Origin: Saccopteryx bilineata
Taxonomy: Eukaryota; Chordata; Mammalia; Chiroptera; Emballonuridae
Assembly (NCBI RefSeq): GCF_036850765.1
Contig: NC_089493.1
Location: 264,604,534 to 264,668,533, forward strand
DNA length: 64,000 nucleotides
Reading direction: 5' to 3'
Shown here: in pieces, positions 15,772-27,570 of the stretch
How the letters are laid out: each line of letters starts with the position of its first letter
How positions within the stretch are numbered: the stretch's first letter is position 1
The notes under the pieces: generated by a model
Seen by the model: the letters and a program-made list of their open reading frames with translations, nothing else
What the model was told of the DNA's origin: nothing
The model's database searches: none
Translations under genes and position numbers: made by a program

Positions 15772-15959
15772 TATTTATTTATTTATTTATTTATTTAGAT
15801 TTTTAGAGAGGAAAGCGAGAGAAAGGGGGGGGGGGGAGCAGGAAACATCAATTCATAGTAGTTGCTTCTTGTATGTGCGTTGCTTGACCAGGCAAGCCCA
15901 GGGTTTTGAACCAGCATTCTAAATCACCGCTTTATCCACTGCTCCAACACAGATGAAGC
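15772..15959 (-). mobile_element. VES-like SINE, diverged
   Basis: (ATTT)n tail at left, GA-rich stretch with a 12-G run (15825-15836), 'gttgcttcttgtatgtgcgttgcttgaccaggcaagcccagggttttgaacc', then 'tttatccactgctcc'. A short repeat ACAAAAC (15765-15771, 15960-15966) may be its target duplication. Confidence 0.8.
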
Positions 15960-15987
15960 ACAAAACAGTTTTTTAAATGTTAATTAT

Positions 15988-16163
15988 AGCCTGGCCAGGT
16001 AGGTCAGTTAGAGTGTCATCCTGATACAACAAGGTTGCGGGTTTGATCCTTAGCCAGGACACATACAAAAATCAACCAATGAATGCATAAATAAGTAGAA
16101 CAACAGATCAGTGTTTCTCTTTCTCTCCCTTTCTCTAAGATCAAAAAATAAAATTTTAAAATA
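15988..16163 (+). mobile_element. VES SINE
   Basis: Head 'gcctggccaggtaggtcagttagagtgtcatcctgatac', B-box-like 'gggtttgatcc', 'ccaggacacatacaaaaatcaaccaatgaatgcataaa', CT-rich stretch, A-rich tail. A possible TTAATT duplication flanks it. Confidence 0.85.
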
Positions 16164-16269
16164 TTAATTGCATCACTCTAAGATGCATTTCTCAAGCAGA
16201 GAGTACAATATTGACCCCTAAATTGTATTTATTTTTTACAAAATTAAATAAAAAGCATTCAAGAAATGA

Positions 16270-16800
16270 CTTTATTTGGCAATTCTTCAAAAAGTTAAAC
16301 GTAGAGTTACCCTATGACTTAGCATGTCCACTCCTGGGTATATATCCAAAGAACTAAAAACACATCCATACAAAAACTTGTAAATGAATGTTCATGGCAA
16401 CATTATTCAAAAATAACTAAAAAGTTGAAGCAACTCAGTTGTCCATCAGTAGAAAAATTGATAAGCAAAATGTAGTCTATCCACACAAAGGAATATTATT
16501 CTGCTATAAAGAGGAATGAAGCTCTGATACAAGCTACAACATGGATGAACTTGGGAAACATGCTAAGTGAGAGAAGCCTGGTGCAAAAAGAACACATATT
16601 CCATGAAATGTCTAGTATCTATAGAGACAGAAAGTAGACTAGTGGTTACCGGGAGCTGAGGTAAGAAATAGGGAGTGACTACTAATGCTTTTGGGGTTCC
16701 TTTTGGGAGTGGTGAAAACGTTCTGGAATCAGTAAGTGGTGATGGTTGCACACACGCCGCTCTTTGTGGGGGTGGAGGATATAGCTACATAAGATTTTTT
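16270..16800 (+). mobile_element. LINE-1 (L1M) 3' end
   Basis: Clear L1 tail landmarks in order: 'actcctgggtatatatcc', 'ttcatggcaacattattc', 'gttgaagcaactcagttgtccatcag', 'ggaatattattctgctataaa', 'acaacatggatgaacttgg', 'atagagacagaaagtagactagtggtta', 'gtgatggttgcacac'. These correspond to the end of ORF2 and the 3' UTR, with frameshifts and stops throughout. Confidence 0.9.
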
Positions 16801-17305
16801 ATTCAGTTGTCTTAGACTCAGAAGAAAATGCCCCCATAAAAAGTATTGTGAATTTTCATTTTGGCAGTAGCAACTTAGTGTTAAAAAGGCTACTCCAGTA
16901 TTTGGCAAAATTGTAAAGCCCAGGTAATCAACTTGGATGTTAATCATTCTAGAATTACCCACTGTTAAGTTATAATAAGACTTTAACTAGAAAAGGTTTA
17001 AAAATTAAAAATGAACTTTTAACTGTTACCAATTAAATTCTCTAAGCCAATTTATCAACCCAAGAGAGGTTACACTCTTGTTTCTTTTGGGTCCCAGAGA
17101 GAAAACCTGCCTTGAGTGTGACAGTAATGAATGTAACTCAAACCTAATTCAGCCCCAAGTCAGTAAGTGGCTGGTGGCCACATTATTCCCCCACATCCTA
17201 GAAAGATACTACACACACTCCGAGGGCATCACAGAGGCCTATAGGACAGAGGGATTCACTCAACTTGGGAAGATTGAGCCAAGTCCATGCTCCATGGCTC
17301 AATAG
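16801..17305. other. Unique intron
   Basis: I recognise no element. A 75-codon open frame at 17078-17305 shows no known similarity. Confidence 0.45.
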
Positions 17306-17308
17306 TGT

Positions 17309-17440
17309 TGGGACAGAAACTTAACCTCAGTTCTGTTATCTGTAAAACTATATATTCTGCCTACTTCAAAGGCTTATGGTGAGGAGTAGATGAAAATCTT
17401 GGATGGTAAATGCCCAGTCCTGGGCCAGGAGTGGAGTGGA
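17309..17440 (+). mobile_element. MIR SINE relic
   Basis: 'gaaacttaacctcagttctgttatctgtaaaac' followed by 'ctacttcaaaggcttatggtgaggagtagatgaaa' is the MIR core with its typical continuation. Confidence 0.75.
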
Positions 17441-17465
17441 CAGCTAGTAAGTGGTAACATGGATG

Positions 17466-17628
17466 TTCGAGCTGAGTGACCTTGAGCAAGGTCCCTAAGC
17501 AGTCTGAGAGTTGGGCCCTTTATATATAAATAAGCAGAATTAATCATGAATGTCCCAGCTACTAGGCATGTGAAATGAATTCAAATGCATAGAGTGCATA
17601 GGAGGTGCTCAATAAACACTTTATACTT
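17466..17628 (+). mobile_element. MIR SINE relic
   Basis: 'gagtgaccttgagcaaggtcc' at the start and 'gtgcataggaggtgctcaataaacac' at the end mark a second MIR copy directly after the first. Confidence 0.75.
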
Positions 17629-18474
17629 TACTTCCTGTGTTTTTTCCTCCCTTCCTTTACACTACAAGTAGTTCTGCACCCTTTCCAGGACTCCAGGCTC
17701 AATTTGAGGCTGAGATACAGCAGGCACTGGGAGAGGTTTCAGTTTTCATAGAGGGGCAGGCAGGGAGTGACTAAGGAAGCAGATGACATGTAAGACGTTT
17801 TCAGGTGGTAATAAGAGCTAAAACAAGACAGTATGGTAGTGAGTGAGTATGGATGGGTGAAGGTTCTTTAGGAAGTCAGAGGAGGTTTTTTGAATGGAAA
17901 ATGGCCCTCTGCATAACTTGCCCCCACTGATGAATTTAACAGGTTGTTTAGCACCAGGTTTCCTAAAATATGTTTCGATAAGGCCTGATTATCTTTGTTC
18001 TTATCACCCAGTTACTTTCAGGCATCAGATCTAGTCCCTGTACTTTCTAAGACCAGTGATGCTGTTTAACTCGGATGTTATTAATAGAAAGTTTAGTTAA
18101 GGAACATTTGAGTTGGAGGGAGACCTTATTGCAAAGAGAATTCTTAGGCAGCCAATGAAGAGTTAATCTTTCAGTGTCTGTGTCCTGTGAGAACGGTGCG
18201 TGGGGCCCTGACCGGGGCTGCAGGGTGGCCTCTGGTGCTCCCGGCCCACTTTCTGTGAGCGCTGAAGGCGGCCTGTCCAAACTCCCTGAAATGTCGACAG
18301 GACTGGCGTTTCCTTTCCTTCCTGAGCCCGTGTGCCGCTTCCTTCATGTGTCTAGCAGCTTTTAAAGGGCTATTTTAGGAATAACAAAGTAGTTGAGAGT
18401 TTAATAACTGTCAAAAGGAAAAGACTGTAATTTGATTGGCGTGGTGTGGAAGTTTAGTCAAGACCGTGGTGAGT
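17629..18474. other. Unique intron
   Basis: No repeat or coding sequence recognised. Confidence 0.45.
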
Positions 18475-18615
18475 TGTATAATCTCACTGAGCCTCCATTT
18501 TCTCATCCAGGAAATGGGAGTGATGACAACTGTGTTGGAGTTATTGTGACTCAGACAAAATGTAGAATATCCAGAATAATCACGGTGAATAGTAGAAGCT
18601 CATTAAATGGCACGT
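18475..18615 (+). mobile_element. MIR SINE relic
   Basis: 'ctcactgagcctccattttctcatccaggaaatggg' and the terminal 'agaagctcattaaatgg' are MIR-type. Confidence 0.7.
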
Positions 18616-19107
18616 TGTATGTTATTAATATCTAATCTTTTGAAAGGAGAAATTATGTTCATGAATGGATTTTAAAGTTATAAAAGAACACTAAAATAAA
18701 AAAAATACTCTTAAAGCATAGAGCAGATTAATAGATCTATAAACTGTAGACCTAGTTTCTACTGCAGACTTGAATCAGAGTCCATAAAATAAAAGGTGTT
18801 CCTTCCGTGTGTCTCGGGGGTCATTTTCTCTCGCTTTGTGTTAGCTTTACTGTTCGGAGAGTGGAAATATTTGCTGCTGGACTATCTTTGGAAGCTGTTC
18901 TTTGAGTGTAGCCAATAACTTATCTTTCTGGTCAATAACCTCAACTGCAGTGAATTTTGAATGGAGAATGTCATGCTATGTAGGATGTAATAATAACTTG
19001 GGTGTAGGAAGGAGCTCACAGCCTCTTCTCAATAAATATCCTTGTAAGCTATAATGGCTAAATGTGAAAGCCATAAAATTTGGTTGAAACTGTAGTGAAC
19101 TGTTATT

Positions 19108-19225
19108 TATTAATATTTATTGCGTACTTACTAAGAGCCAAGCATTATGCTAAGTGCCTCACAAACATTTTGCTGCCCCTTGCTGTTACCTTAGGAGGTG
19201 GGTGTCATTGGTGTCACATTACAGC
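19108..19225 (-). mobile_element. MIR SINE relic
   Basis: 'atttattgcgtacttactaagagccaagcattatgctaagtgcctcac' is the reverse strand of the MIR 3' part. Confidence 0.65.
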
Positions 19226-20237
19226 GTTAGCCACCTGCCTACCAGGCAGATAGGCTCCACAGACCAGGCTGTCAGCACTGTACCAAACTGTCTCCTTGTA
19301 GCTTCCAGAAGCCAATTTTTATTCATTCAGTTGCAAGTGGTTTCTCTTTTTTTAGTTTTAAAAAAAGATTTTGAGCATTGCTTAGATGTGATATACTCAT
19401 TTAAAGGATTTTGTGTGTTGGGGTTCATTTAGTGGAAGTATACCTAGGAAGGAACAATTAGGCTAAAATCTGACATTTGCTTGGGAATGCTGGTTTACTC
19501 ACAGGAATTATAAGCCAAAGCACAAGAAAATCTCTCCTTCAATTTTGAGATTATGGTAGTCAAGAAAGAGACAATGGGATGACAAATCCCACTGATCCTG
19601 AGATATGTTGGTTTAGGGTTTTCTTTCTTTGGCCAGGGGCCTGTGGATGGGGATGGGTGGGGTTAATCATTGAACATTGATTATTGATTGTTGGTTCTTG
19701 GTTTTACCTTGCAAATGTGAGTTGCATAAAAACAAGTTTACCAGGATTATTATGTGCCTGCCATGCAGAATATGATAATTTTGTTTGTGGTCCAATATTT
19801 CAACAGGAAGACATGTACGTGGTACAGTTGATATAATTAAAGGAGGGTTATATTGGGAATCAGGACACTTGGATTCTGCTTCTGGCTCTGCCACTGCCTG
19901 GAATTCAGATCTGAGCAGGCAGTCTCCTCTGTTGTTTGACTCAAGAAGGGAGGTGGTGATTTAGCCGTGTGCTGAGACCCGAGTGCTCTAGGGCTTGGCC
20001 CTCCCTCTTCAGACTCACTCTGGCTCTGCTCTTCCTCCCCATGGGCCCCAGATGTAGGTGTTGCCCTTTCTTCTCAGCAGGCCTCACCTACTTTACCTCT
20101 TGGTGGTTTTTCTATTCAGAATTCATTCTGCGTGCAGCAAATAGACCTGGTGATCCCATTATATGGGGGACATGGTGTACCAGGCAATTCTTTTGAGGGC
20201 TTTGGTCAGTGCAGGGACACAGCAGTAAAGCTAGTAA
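19226..20237. other. Unique intron
   Basis: I see no transposon ends or exon-like sequence. Confidence 0.45.
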
Positions 20238-20445
20238 CAACAGCTGTCACTTACTGAGCACTTTCTGAGTGCCAGGCATTGTTCTTCATACTTTAAATGT
20301 GTTGACTGGTTGAAAACGCACTGGATGCCTATGAAATAGGTACAGTATTTGTCTCCATTTTAAAGACAAGGAAACTGAGGCCAGAGAGGAGCAAGTCCCC
20401 TAGGATGTCACAGCCAACAGCCAGTGGCACTGGCTGGTGGTTTCA
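20238..20445 (-). mobile_element. MIR SINE relic, nearly complete
   Basis: 'cttactgagcactttctgagtgccaggcattgttc' then 'ccattttaaagacaaggaaactgaggccagagag' and 'gatgtcacagccaacagccagtggcactgg' is a full reverse MIR. Confidence 0.85.
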
Positions 20446-21161
20446 AATCCAAGTTGATCAGCTGCAGATCTGTGGAGATGCTTCCTGCATTCTGGTGGCC
20501 ACTGTCCAGGCCTGTAGAGCCCGCTTCTGACCTAGAGGGGTCCAGCCACATGCAAACACCCTGCCTGTCCCTATCTCCCCAGCAGAAAGCCTTTCCAGTG
20601 CATTCAGAGAGAGAGAGAGCAGAGTCTAGACTACTTCTCAAGGGGATAACTTACACCCTGAGCAATTTCTAGCCACAGGACCCTTATCTTGGTGTTTCCC
20701 TGCTTTACATTTGAAAGGTCACCATCTTAGTTCCGAAGGCTAATTGGGGCCCCTGTTTGGCCCCATATTTATTCATTTACTGCTGATGTTACACTGGGAA
20801 CACTTTAACAGGGCTGGCTACAGAGGTCTGTGATCAAGTGTCCCAAGATTGTACAGTTGACGATAGTTCAGCTTTTCCCCAGGGTCTCCAGCCTTGGGGG
20901 CTGGGGTGTCCTCGGTTCCTGACACTTCCCACACTGCCTTCCCTGTTGTGCCACCAGAACGATGCATTTGTAAGGTGTGGGATACCTTTTGGCCCTAAAA
21001 AAGCTTTGCATCACACAGACCCTTTTCTCATTCCAGGGAGTGGCAGCTCAGGCAAGAAGACTCAGAATGAGCAGCCACCTCTGCTTCCCCTGAGCCTCAC
21101 TCATGGGATTTTACCTGCAGTAGTTCTATAAATGAAGCCATGCAGCCAGGGTTAATTTTTT

Positions 21162-21550
21162 TTATCTTTTAAAAAATCTTTTTGTTTTTTTAATTTTTTA
21201 CCGAGAGGAAGGGAGGCAGAGACAGACTCCCACATGCACCCTGACCAGGATTCACCCGGTAAGCCCACTACGAGCAGTGCACTGCCCATCTGAGGCCCTT
21301 GCTTTGTTGCAACTGAAGCCATTTATTAGCGCCTGAGGCGGAAGCCCTGGAGCCATCCTTGGTGCCCAGGGCCAACTTACTCTAATAGAGCCGTGGCTGC
21401 AGGAGAGGAGGAGGAGGAGAGAGAGGGAGAGAAGCGAGAGGGGGAGGGGTAGAGAAGCAGATGGGTGCTTCCCGTGTGCCCTGTCTGGGAAACAAATCCA
21501 GGACATCCACACGCCGGGCCAGTCAATGCTCTACCACTGAGCCAACTGCG
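21162..21550 (-). mobile_element. Long tRNA-derived bat SINE, reverse, older copy
   Basis: Same family as the copy at 14.3 kb: 'gactcccacatgcaccctgaccaggattcacccgg', purine-rich middle, and a degraded tRNA head ('ctctaccactgagccaactgc'). Flanking repeat GGGTTAATTTTTT lies at 21149-21161 and 21551-21563. More diverged than the other long copies; the B box is damaged (gggaaacaaatcc). Confidence 0.93.
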
Positions 21551-21564
21551 GGGTTAATTTTTTA

Positions 21565-23165
21565 AATAGGAACTGTTTCTAGCATGCTGAAAAGTATAGA
21601 AAACAAAGGTACTCGTGTCCTTCATGAAGATTAGAGAAAGGTTAACATTCTGCCCAGTTGCTTCTGATGCCTCTTTTTTCAAGTAGAAATAAAAGGTTAT
21701 TATTGTGAAAATCTTACTTCCATGCCTCCCCCTCCATTCTCACTTAGATGTGAATCTCATCTTAAAACTGTTCTTTCATTTCTATACGCAGTTTTGCACT
21801 TATAACTTTGCTTACACGTTCATAAACAATAGCTGCTATTTTAGAAAAGCGTATATTTTACTATTTGTGTAAATGGTATCTTGCTGTATATGTATCTATC
21901 CTTTGCCACCTTATCTTTTCCACCCAGCACTGCCTTTTGGAGATGCAGCTGAGTGTGTATGTGCATCTCACTTATTCAGTGTAGCTGGGACTCGCTATTC
22001 TACTGTGGGCATGAACCACAAGAGATGTGTCTGTTGCCTTGTTGAGAGGGCAAGTGGATTTGTGGTTGCTGGCACTTCATTATTAAACGTGTCCTAGGGA
22101 GTAGGCTCAGGAGTGTACTGGAGAGGACGCCCAGAAGTGCAGGCTCTGGCCACAGCTTGCCCAGGTCAGCGCTGCCAGGTCGTTGCTCTCCAGGGTAGCG
22201 GCATGCTGTTATCCCCCACTGGCCAGCTCCCAGGACCTGTTCTGGTCCCATCCTTACTGGTTTTTGCTATATTTTCTTATTTCTAATGTGGGTGAACATC
22301 CTTTTGTACAAAGATACGTCTGTACAGTTTCTCTTTTTGTGTCTTAACTGCTCGTTTCCTTTGCCCAATTTCCTACTGGACTGTTCTGTTTTCTTACTAA
22401 AATGTAAGAAATTTTATTATTCTGAATATGGAACCTTTGTTGCAAGTGTACATTGCTGATACCTCTTCCCAGGCCATGGCCTGTCTTTTCACTGTTTTTA
22501 TGGTGTCATTTGTCATATGGAAGATTTTAATTTTAATGCAGGTAAATTTTTTCCAGCTTTTGATATAAAGTTTATGTTTGAATTTAATCTTATATCAGAA
22601 ATTGTCCCAATGCTGGCATAAAAAACACAGTCTCTTGTGTTTTTTTGAAATAGTTTTTGATTTTGCTTTTCATAGTTAGCCTATAATGCTTTTGTGTGGG
22701 TGGGGAGGCTCCAGCTTATCTTTGTCTACTGAGAGCCTTTCGTGCCTGAACCATCTCCCATCCAGTCCACCTTTCCCCAGTGAGCTGCCCTCGGTACCTC
22801 TGTCAGGTGCCAGGACCCCCTTCCAACCTGCTGGTCTGCCCCCATCCTCTGCTTGTTAATTCCTGCACCAGCCTTCCACTGTTTTGATGGTTATTACTAT
22901 ATAATTATTATAATTATTTCCGTATCATTAATAAGTCTTGATTTCCAGTAGGGGGAAGGTCCCCTCTCCCTCATTGCTCCTCAAAATTATCTAGACTGTT
23001 CTTTCGCATGTCTTTTAGAATCATTTATTTTGTTCCATCTTAAAAATTCTGTTGGAGTTTTTATTGGAATTTCATTGAATTTGTAGGTTAATATGGAGAG
23101 ACTTTATAAAGTGTTTAGAGTTTTGATGGAGTTATTTTAGGTCTTCTTGGATGAATTTCATTCCA
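21565..23165 (-). mobile_element. Degraded LINE-1 (L1M/HAL1-like), reverse strand
   Basis: Long patchy match by order to the reverse strand of old L1: 'gggtgaacatccttttgtac', 'ttgcccaatttcctactggactgttctgttttc', 'ggccatggcctgtcttttcactgtttttatggtgtc', 'gaagattttaattttaatgcagg', 'attggaatttcattgaatttgtaggttaat'. Some inner parts (about 22020-22240 and 22700-22860) do not fit and may be other insertions. No intact frame. Confidence 0.6.
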
Positions 23166-23529
23166 TGTATGACTCCAGGGATCCATGAAAACTACACACT
23201 CTTAACTTACTCTGGTTCATTGTGTGGACACAAAATACTCAGAATTGAAGGATTGATCATTGTAGTCTGGAGCCAGGCATAAAAATAAACCCCACTCTGT
23301 TATCATAGGTGGCTGTGATTAAGATCAGGGGAAAGGTCGGCTGTGGGCCTCCTAACATTGACAGTTTCCTTCAGAAGATTAAGTGGTTCTTCATTTTTGG
23401 CCCAGGTCATCAGTAGCTTAAAGCCATTACTGTCTATTGGCTGTTTGGTTTGTCTGAAATATGGGGTTGGTCTCAGCCTATTTCCCTGGGGTCAGGTGTG
23501 TTCACATAATCAAAGTGCCAGGAACTCAT

Positions 23530-23530
<1 letters not shown>

Positions 23531-23560
<30 letters not shown>
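23531..23560. repeat. (TG)n microsatellite
   Basis: About 14 uninterrupted TG units, followed by ACACAG. Confidence 0.97.
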
Positions 23561-23562
<2 letters not shown>

Positions 23563-23889
23563 ACAGATTAACCTTCTGGGGAAGAATGCACAGTGCCCAA
23601 ATACAGAAATGTTCTTTTATACCTTTGCATTTTAAAATGTGTGTTCTTTCTAAGTAGAGTGTTTTCAGGCTTATTTTTGCAATAGGCTTGTTTAGCCACA
23701 TAGTTCCCTGTGCTTTGGAAAATGGCCGTTTGTGATGCTGTCTGCCATTGGCAAAATGAAAAAAAGAAAGATCCCTTCTCTGTTGATGTGCATTCAGGGA
23801 TTTCTTCAGCCCAGTGCAGTTCCCATGACCTATTCAGAGAGGGCGATAGCTTCTGTTTCCTTTGATTAAAAGATGACGACAAGGATATT

Positions 23890-25460
23890 ATTTATTTATT
23901 TTGTTTATATATAAACAACCCCATGAAAAGTATGTCATATATATTTAAATGACTACTTTGCCACTATAAAGAAAAAAAAATTAGTCCCAACAGTGATACC
24001 GCATGCATCCCGTCCTGCCACCAAATAAAATATCCTGTGAGTAGGGATGAAGAAATTAAAGTAGAAAATATGATTAAGGCCGGCTGGGCTAATAAAGCAA
24101 GGAATGGAATTGTGGTTTAACTCTTTGCTGCAGTAAGATTAGGGAAATATTTATATTTCTTTTCTTTTTCTTTCAAATCCATTTGTACTTGAAACTAGTT
24201 AAATGTTTTAATCTGGTTTATTATCGATTATAACTATGGGAAGTGAGTTCCATGGAAATCCTTCTTAAGTAAATGAATTGGTATGTTAGAACCAGAAGAG
24301 TTGAGAGCAATTTTTATTTTAAAATTCTTTTTGCATTAGCACATCTGCAGTGTTGAGGAATATATGGAAAATTGAAATAGTGCTCTATCCTGCCGTGTCT
24401 CCAGCACATCAATAAATCACCTTTTTTTCCTTTTAAAATGTCTGGCCTTGTAATTTATGTTTGCATAACCCATTACTAAATTCATAGTAGGTGTTTTAGT
24501 TGGCAGGCATTAGTCCAGGGGTTCTGAGGATCTTAAAAAAAAATACAGAGCCTTTGTTAGTATTTATATTTAAGTGGACATTTTCCTTTAAGAAAATAAT
24601 GAATTGGATTTTTAAAATAGAATTTGGAGCTAGCTATTTACCTTTTTCTTCTTAAGCAAACAATATTAAGTCCATATTCCCATATTATCAATTATCATGA
24701 ATTTCTTAATAGATTTTATGGTTTTCCTTTTTTAAATTAAAATCAGAAAAAAATTATTCTGATAATAAGATCATACTAATTCCTATATGATTTTCTATAG
24801 GTTTCATGTTGCATAGAAAGTAAAAATCTCTGTTTCAGTTAAGTTTTGATTTTTGTAAATGTAGGTGACTGTTTTAAGTTATAAAATGAAGATGAATATA
24901 TTCATTTACTGACAACACTATTTGGTGTTTAAACAGAAATAGAAATGTTCAGGGTTAGTCCACATGTTTGTGGCTTACCTTTGAGACTTTCTAATTTTTA
25001 ACCAGACATTTAAAAATAATCAACATGTCTTTTAACCCTAAAATAGGAAAACTCTTAGAGCTTTACTTTGAAATGATGAAAAAAAGTTACTTGTTTTCTG
25101 TTGTAAAATTTTAAAGTGATTTTTATGGTAGGTAGAAAGCGGGAAGGGCCATTTAGGGTTTTCTGAAGAAGTTTGCTTTATTTGACCAACCCTCCTCCCT
25201 TCTCTTTCTTCCTGCCCCATCAGCTGGCTAATAATGTTTCCAATGTAAAACATGTATCTCAACCCATTGGAATCACTGTAGCCAATCAGGAGAGGACTTG
25301 TTTCTCCCCCCAGGGAGCTTTAATATATTTATCAGGAAGTCTGTAGCCTCCTCAGTCTCTTTGTGAAACAGAATGCATATTATTGTTCAAAGGATACTGG
25401 TATGTTTAAAAATTCAGAATTTAACATGTTCAAACTGTGATCTCAGAGTCCAGTTGTGCT
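23890..25460. promoter_or_regulatory. Repeat-poor AT-rich block, candidate conserved noncoding region
   Basis: More than 1.5 kb without any recognisable transposon, AT-rich, with homeodomain/MEF-type AT motifs and no long open frame. In a developmental regulator's intron such blocks are often conserved enhancers. This is inference only; no alignment was possible. Confidence 0.25.
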
Positions 25461-27004
25461 GTACAAGTTGGAAAATCTCTCTGACTTCCTTCTACTTAAG
25501 TTAGGAACTAAAAGAAATGATGGTTTTCTTTTAAAAAATAGCTAATTTGGCGTTTTTCATTATCAGATATGTTTATTCTGTTGTATTGCTCTGACAATCT
25601 TCTACACTTACAGAATGATTTCTGTTGAGCTCAGAAGATGCCTCTTCTATTTCTGCATTTATTTCTGGAAACTTTGGGGGTATTATTCTCTTTCCCTGGT
25701 GAGGGGTAGGATTTTGAAAACCTGACTAAAAATTCAGCTCCCAGACCAGAGCTCCTCACTCTTACAAGAACCATGGAAGTCTATTACAGAAGTGGTATTG
25801 CAGCTTTCAAAAGATGAGAACCACATTTTATGGCTTTTTGTAAAATTTTCTTTCCCCTGCTCCCTCCATCCTCCCTGGAGTTGATGGCCGCTTAGTCACG
25901 AGCCCATGGTTGTGTCCCAGAAAACGTTTCCACTGAGGGAAGGTGCTGTGCCAGAAGCTGGAAGAAAGGAAGAGGGAGGTGTTTATCGTCCTGAAGATGT
26001 CTTCCAACTCTTATTATTAACTCCTTTCCAAAGCAAACTCTCGGGTTTGTTTCAAGTCACTTCTGGCCAAAGTGCCTTTGGGTTTGCCTGGTCCTCTAGG
26101 AGTAGAGGCGAAGACAGCATCGCCCTGGGGGAGGGCAGCGGGGCTTGTTCATTTAGCCATTTAGCGACTGGCAGCTGTGGGACCGTTTGGACTTGTGAAG
26201 CATGAATGACTGAGGTCCATCTCGGGGAGCTTTTTCACCATTCTGTGTCATGCAGTTGTGTGGGGCCTAGACCCTTTGAGAGGCACTGGGGTACGTAGAT
26301 CCCCCTGGGGCTCGTGGCCCAGCAGGGGATTGTGAGGAAAAGTGTTTGGATAAAGAATAATAAATGACAAGATGGATAGGGCAATTCCCAGGGGGTGCCT
26401 GGAGCAAAGAAGGAACTCTGGGGGAGTTGCAGGAGCCAGGGAGGGGTGTTCATCCAGAGTGAACAGTCCGGGGTGGGGGGCTGCATGGTGGTGAGTTTCA
26501 CACCACTGCTGGAGAGGTAGAGAGGAAGGCCAAGGAACTGGGACTTCAGTCTGCCTAAGACCCTGCCGAGTGATCACAGGGCGAGCGCTTAGGGGTTCCC
26601 TGGCCTGGTTTACACCTTGCATAGTTGGTGCTGCATGCTGTGGTGTGGAGCAGGGATGTCCCCAAACAAAAGTGGACTTGGAACAGCGAGGACTCTGCTA
26701 GAGGGAACTAAGTGAGAATGAGCAAGCAGTGGTGTAAAGCCAGTAGGCACGGCCACCATCACAGCTGCCTGGCCCATGCAGGTTCGGGTTTGATTTGGAC
26801 ATTCAAGTTGGGGAGACACTACAAACGAAAAGATAAGAACAAGTTCCAGGGAATGTGGGCATGGAATTCTGAGTGTGGAATTGGGGAAGTAGAAACATGA
26901 ACTCTGAAAATGCTTGGTAGAGGACAGGAAAGAGACAGGGGATAGCCAGAGAAGGACAGGGTTTCAGAGGGCAGTTTTCCCCACCCTGAGGGGGACTGTC
27001 CCCC
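25461..27004. other. Unique intron
   Basis: No recognised repeat. Overlapping frames at 25906-26205 (+) and 26235-26622 (-) have no known similarity. Confidence 0.45.
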
Positions 27005-27215
27005 AACCACAGCTCATGGTGGCTACTGATCTGTTTTCTGTTCCCATAGTTTTGCCTTTTCCAGGATGTCATGTAAATGGATCACAAAGCTTTTGAGTCT
27101 GCTTCTTTCCTTTAGCACAGTTCACTTAAAATTCACCACCTGTTGTGTTATCAGTAGTTCCTCCTTGTTAGTGCTGAGTAGAGTTCCCTTGCTGGATGAA
27201 CCCCAGTGGAGAGGG
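27005..27215 (-). mobile_element. Old LINE-1 3' fragment
   Basis: 'ctactgatctgttttctgttcccatagttttgccttttccaggatgtcatgtaaatgg' followed by 'tctgcttctttcctttagcaca' and 'gagttcccttgctggatgaac' is the reverse of an L1M tail. Confidence 0.65.
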
Positions 27216-27570
27216 TTTGTAAAACCAGTCAGCTGCACTTATCTTAGGACCCTAACATCCAGTTTCCCAGGATTTAAAAGCTGCACACTGCCCTGAGTGG
27301 TTACTAGGGAGGCTAGGCAAGTGCTTTTTTACTTTTACCACGAATGAGCATGTGTAAGCTCAGCCATTTATCCTCTTTTTGCTTTGCCTTCCCACTCTCT
27401 TTCTGAATGTGAATGGTCTTCCTTGAAGAAGGAGGGGTAGGCCAGTGGTTTTCAACGTGTGTGCCAGGGTGCAGTGGTGCGCCCTAGAAGATTTCCAGGT
27501 GCGCCCTATGGTATTCCAGAAAAATATGTGCCTGTTGGTGTTGGGCAGATAAAATATATTATGCTCACTT

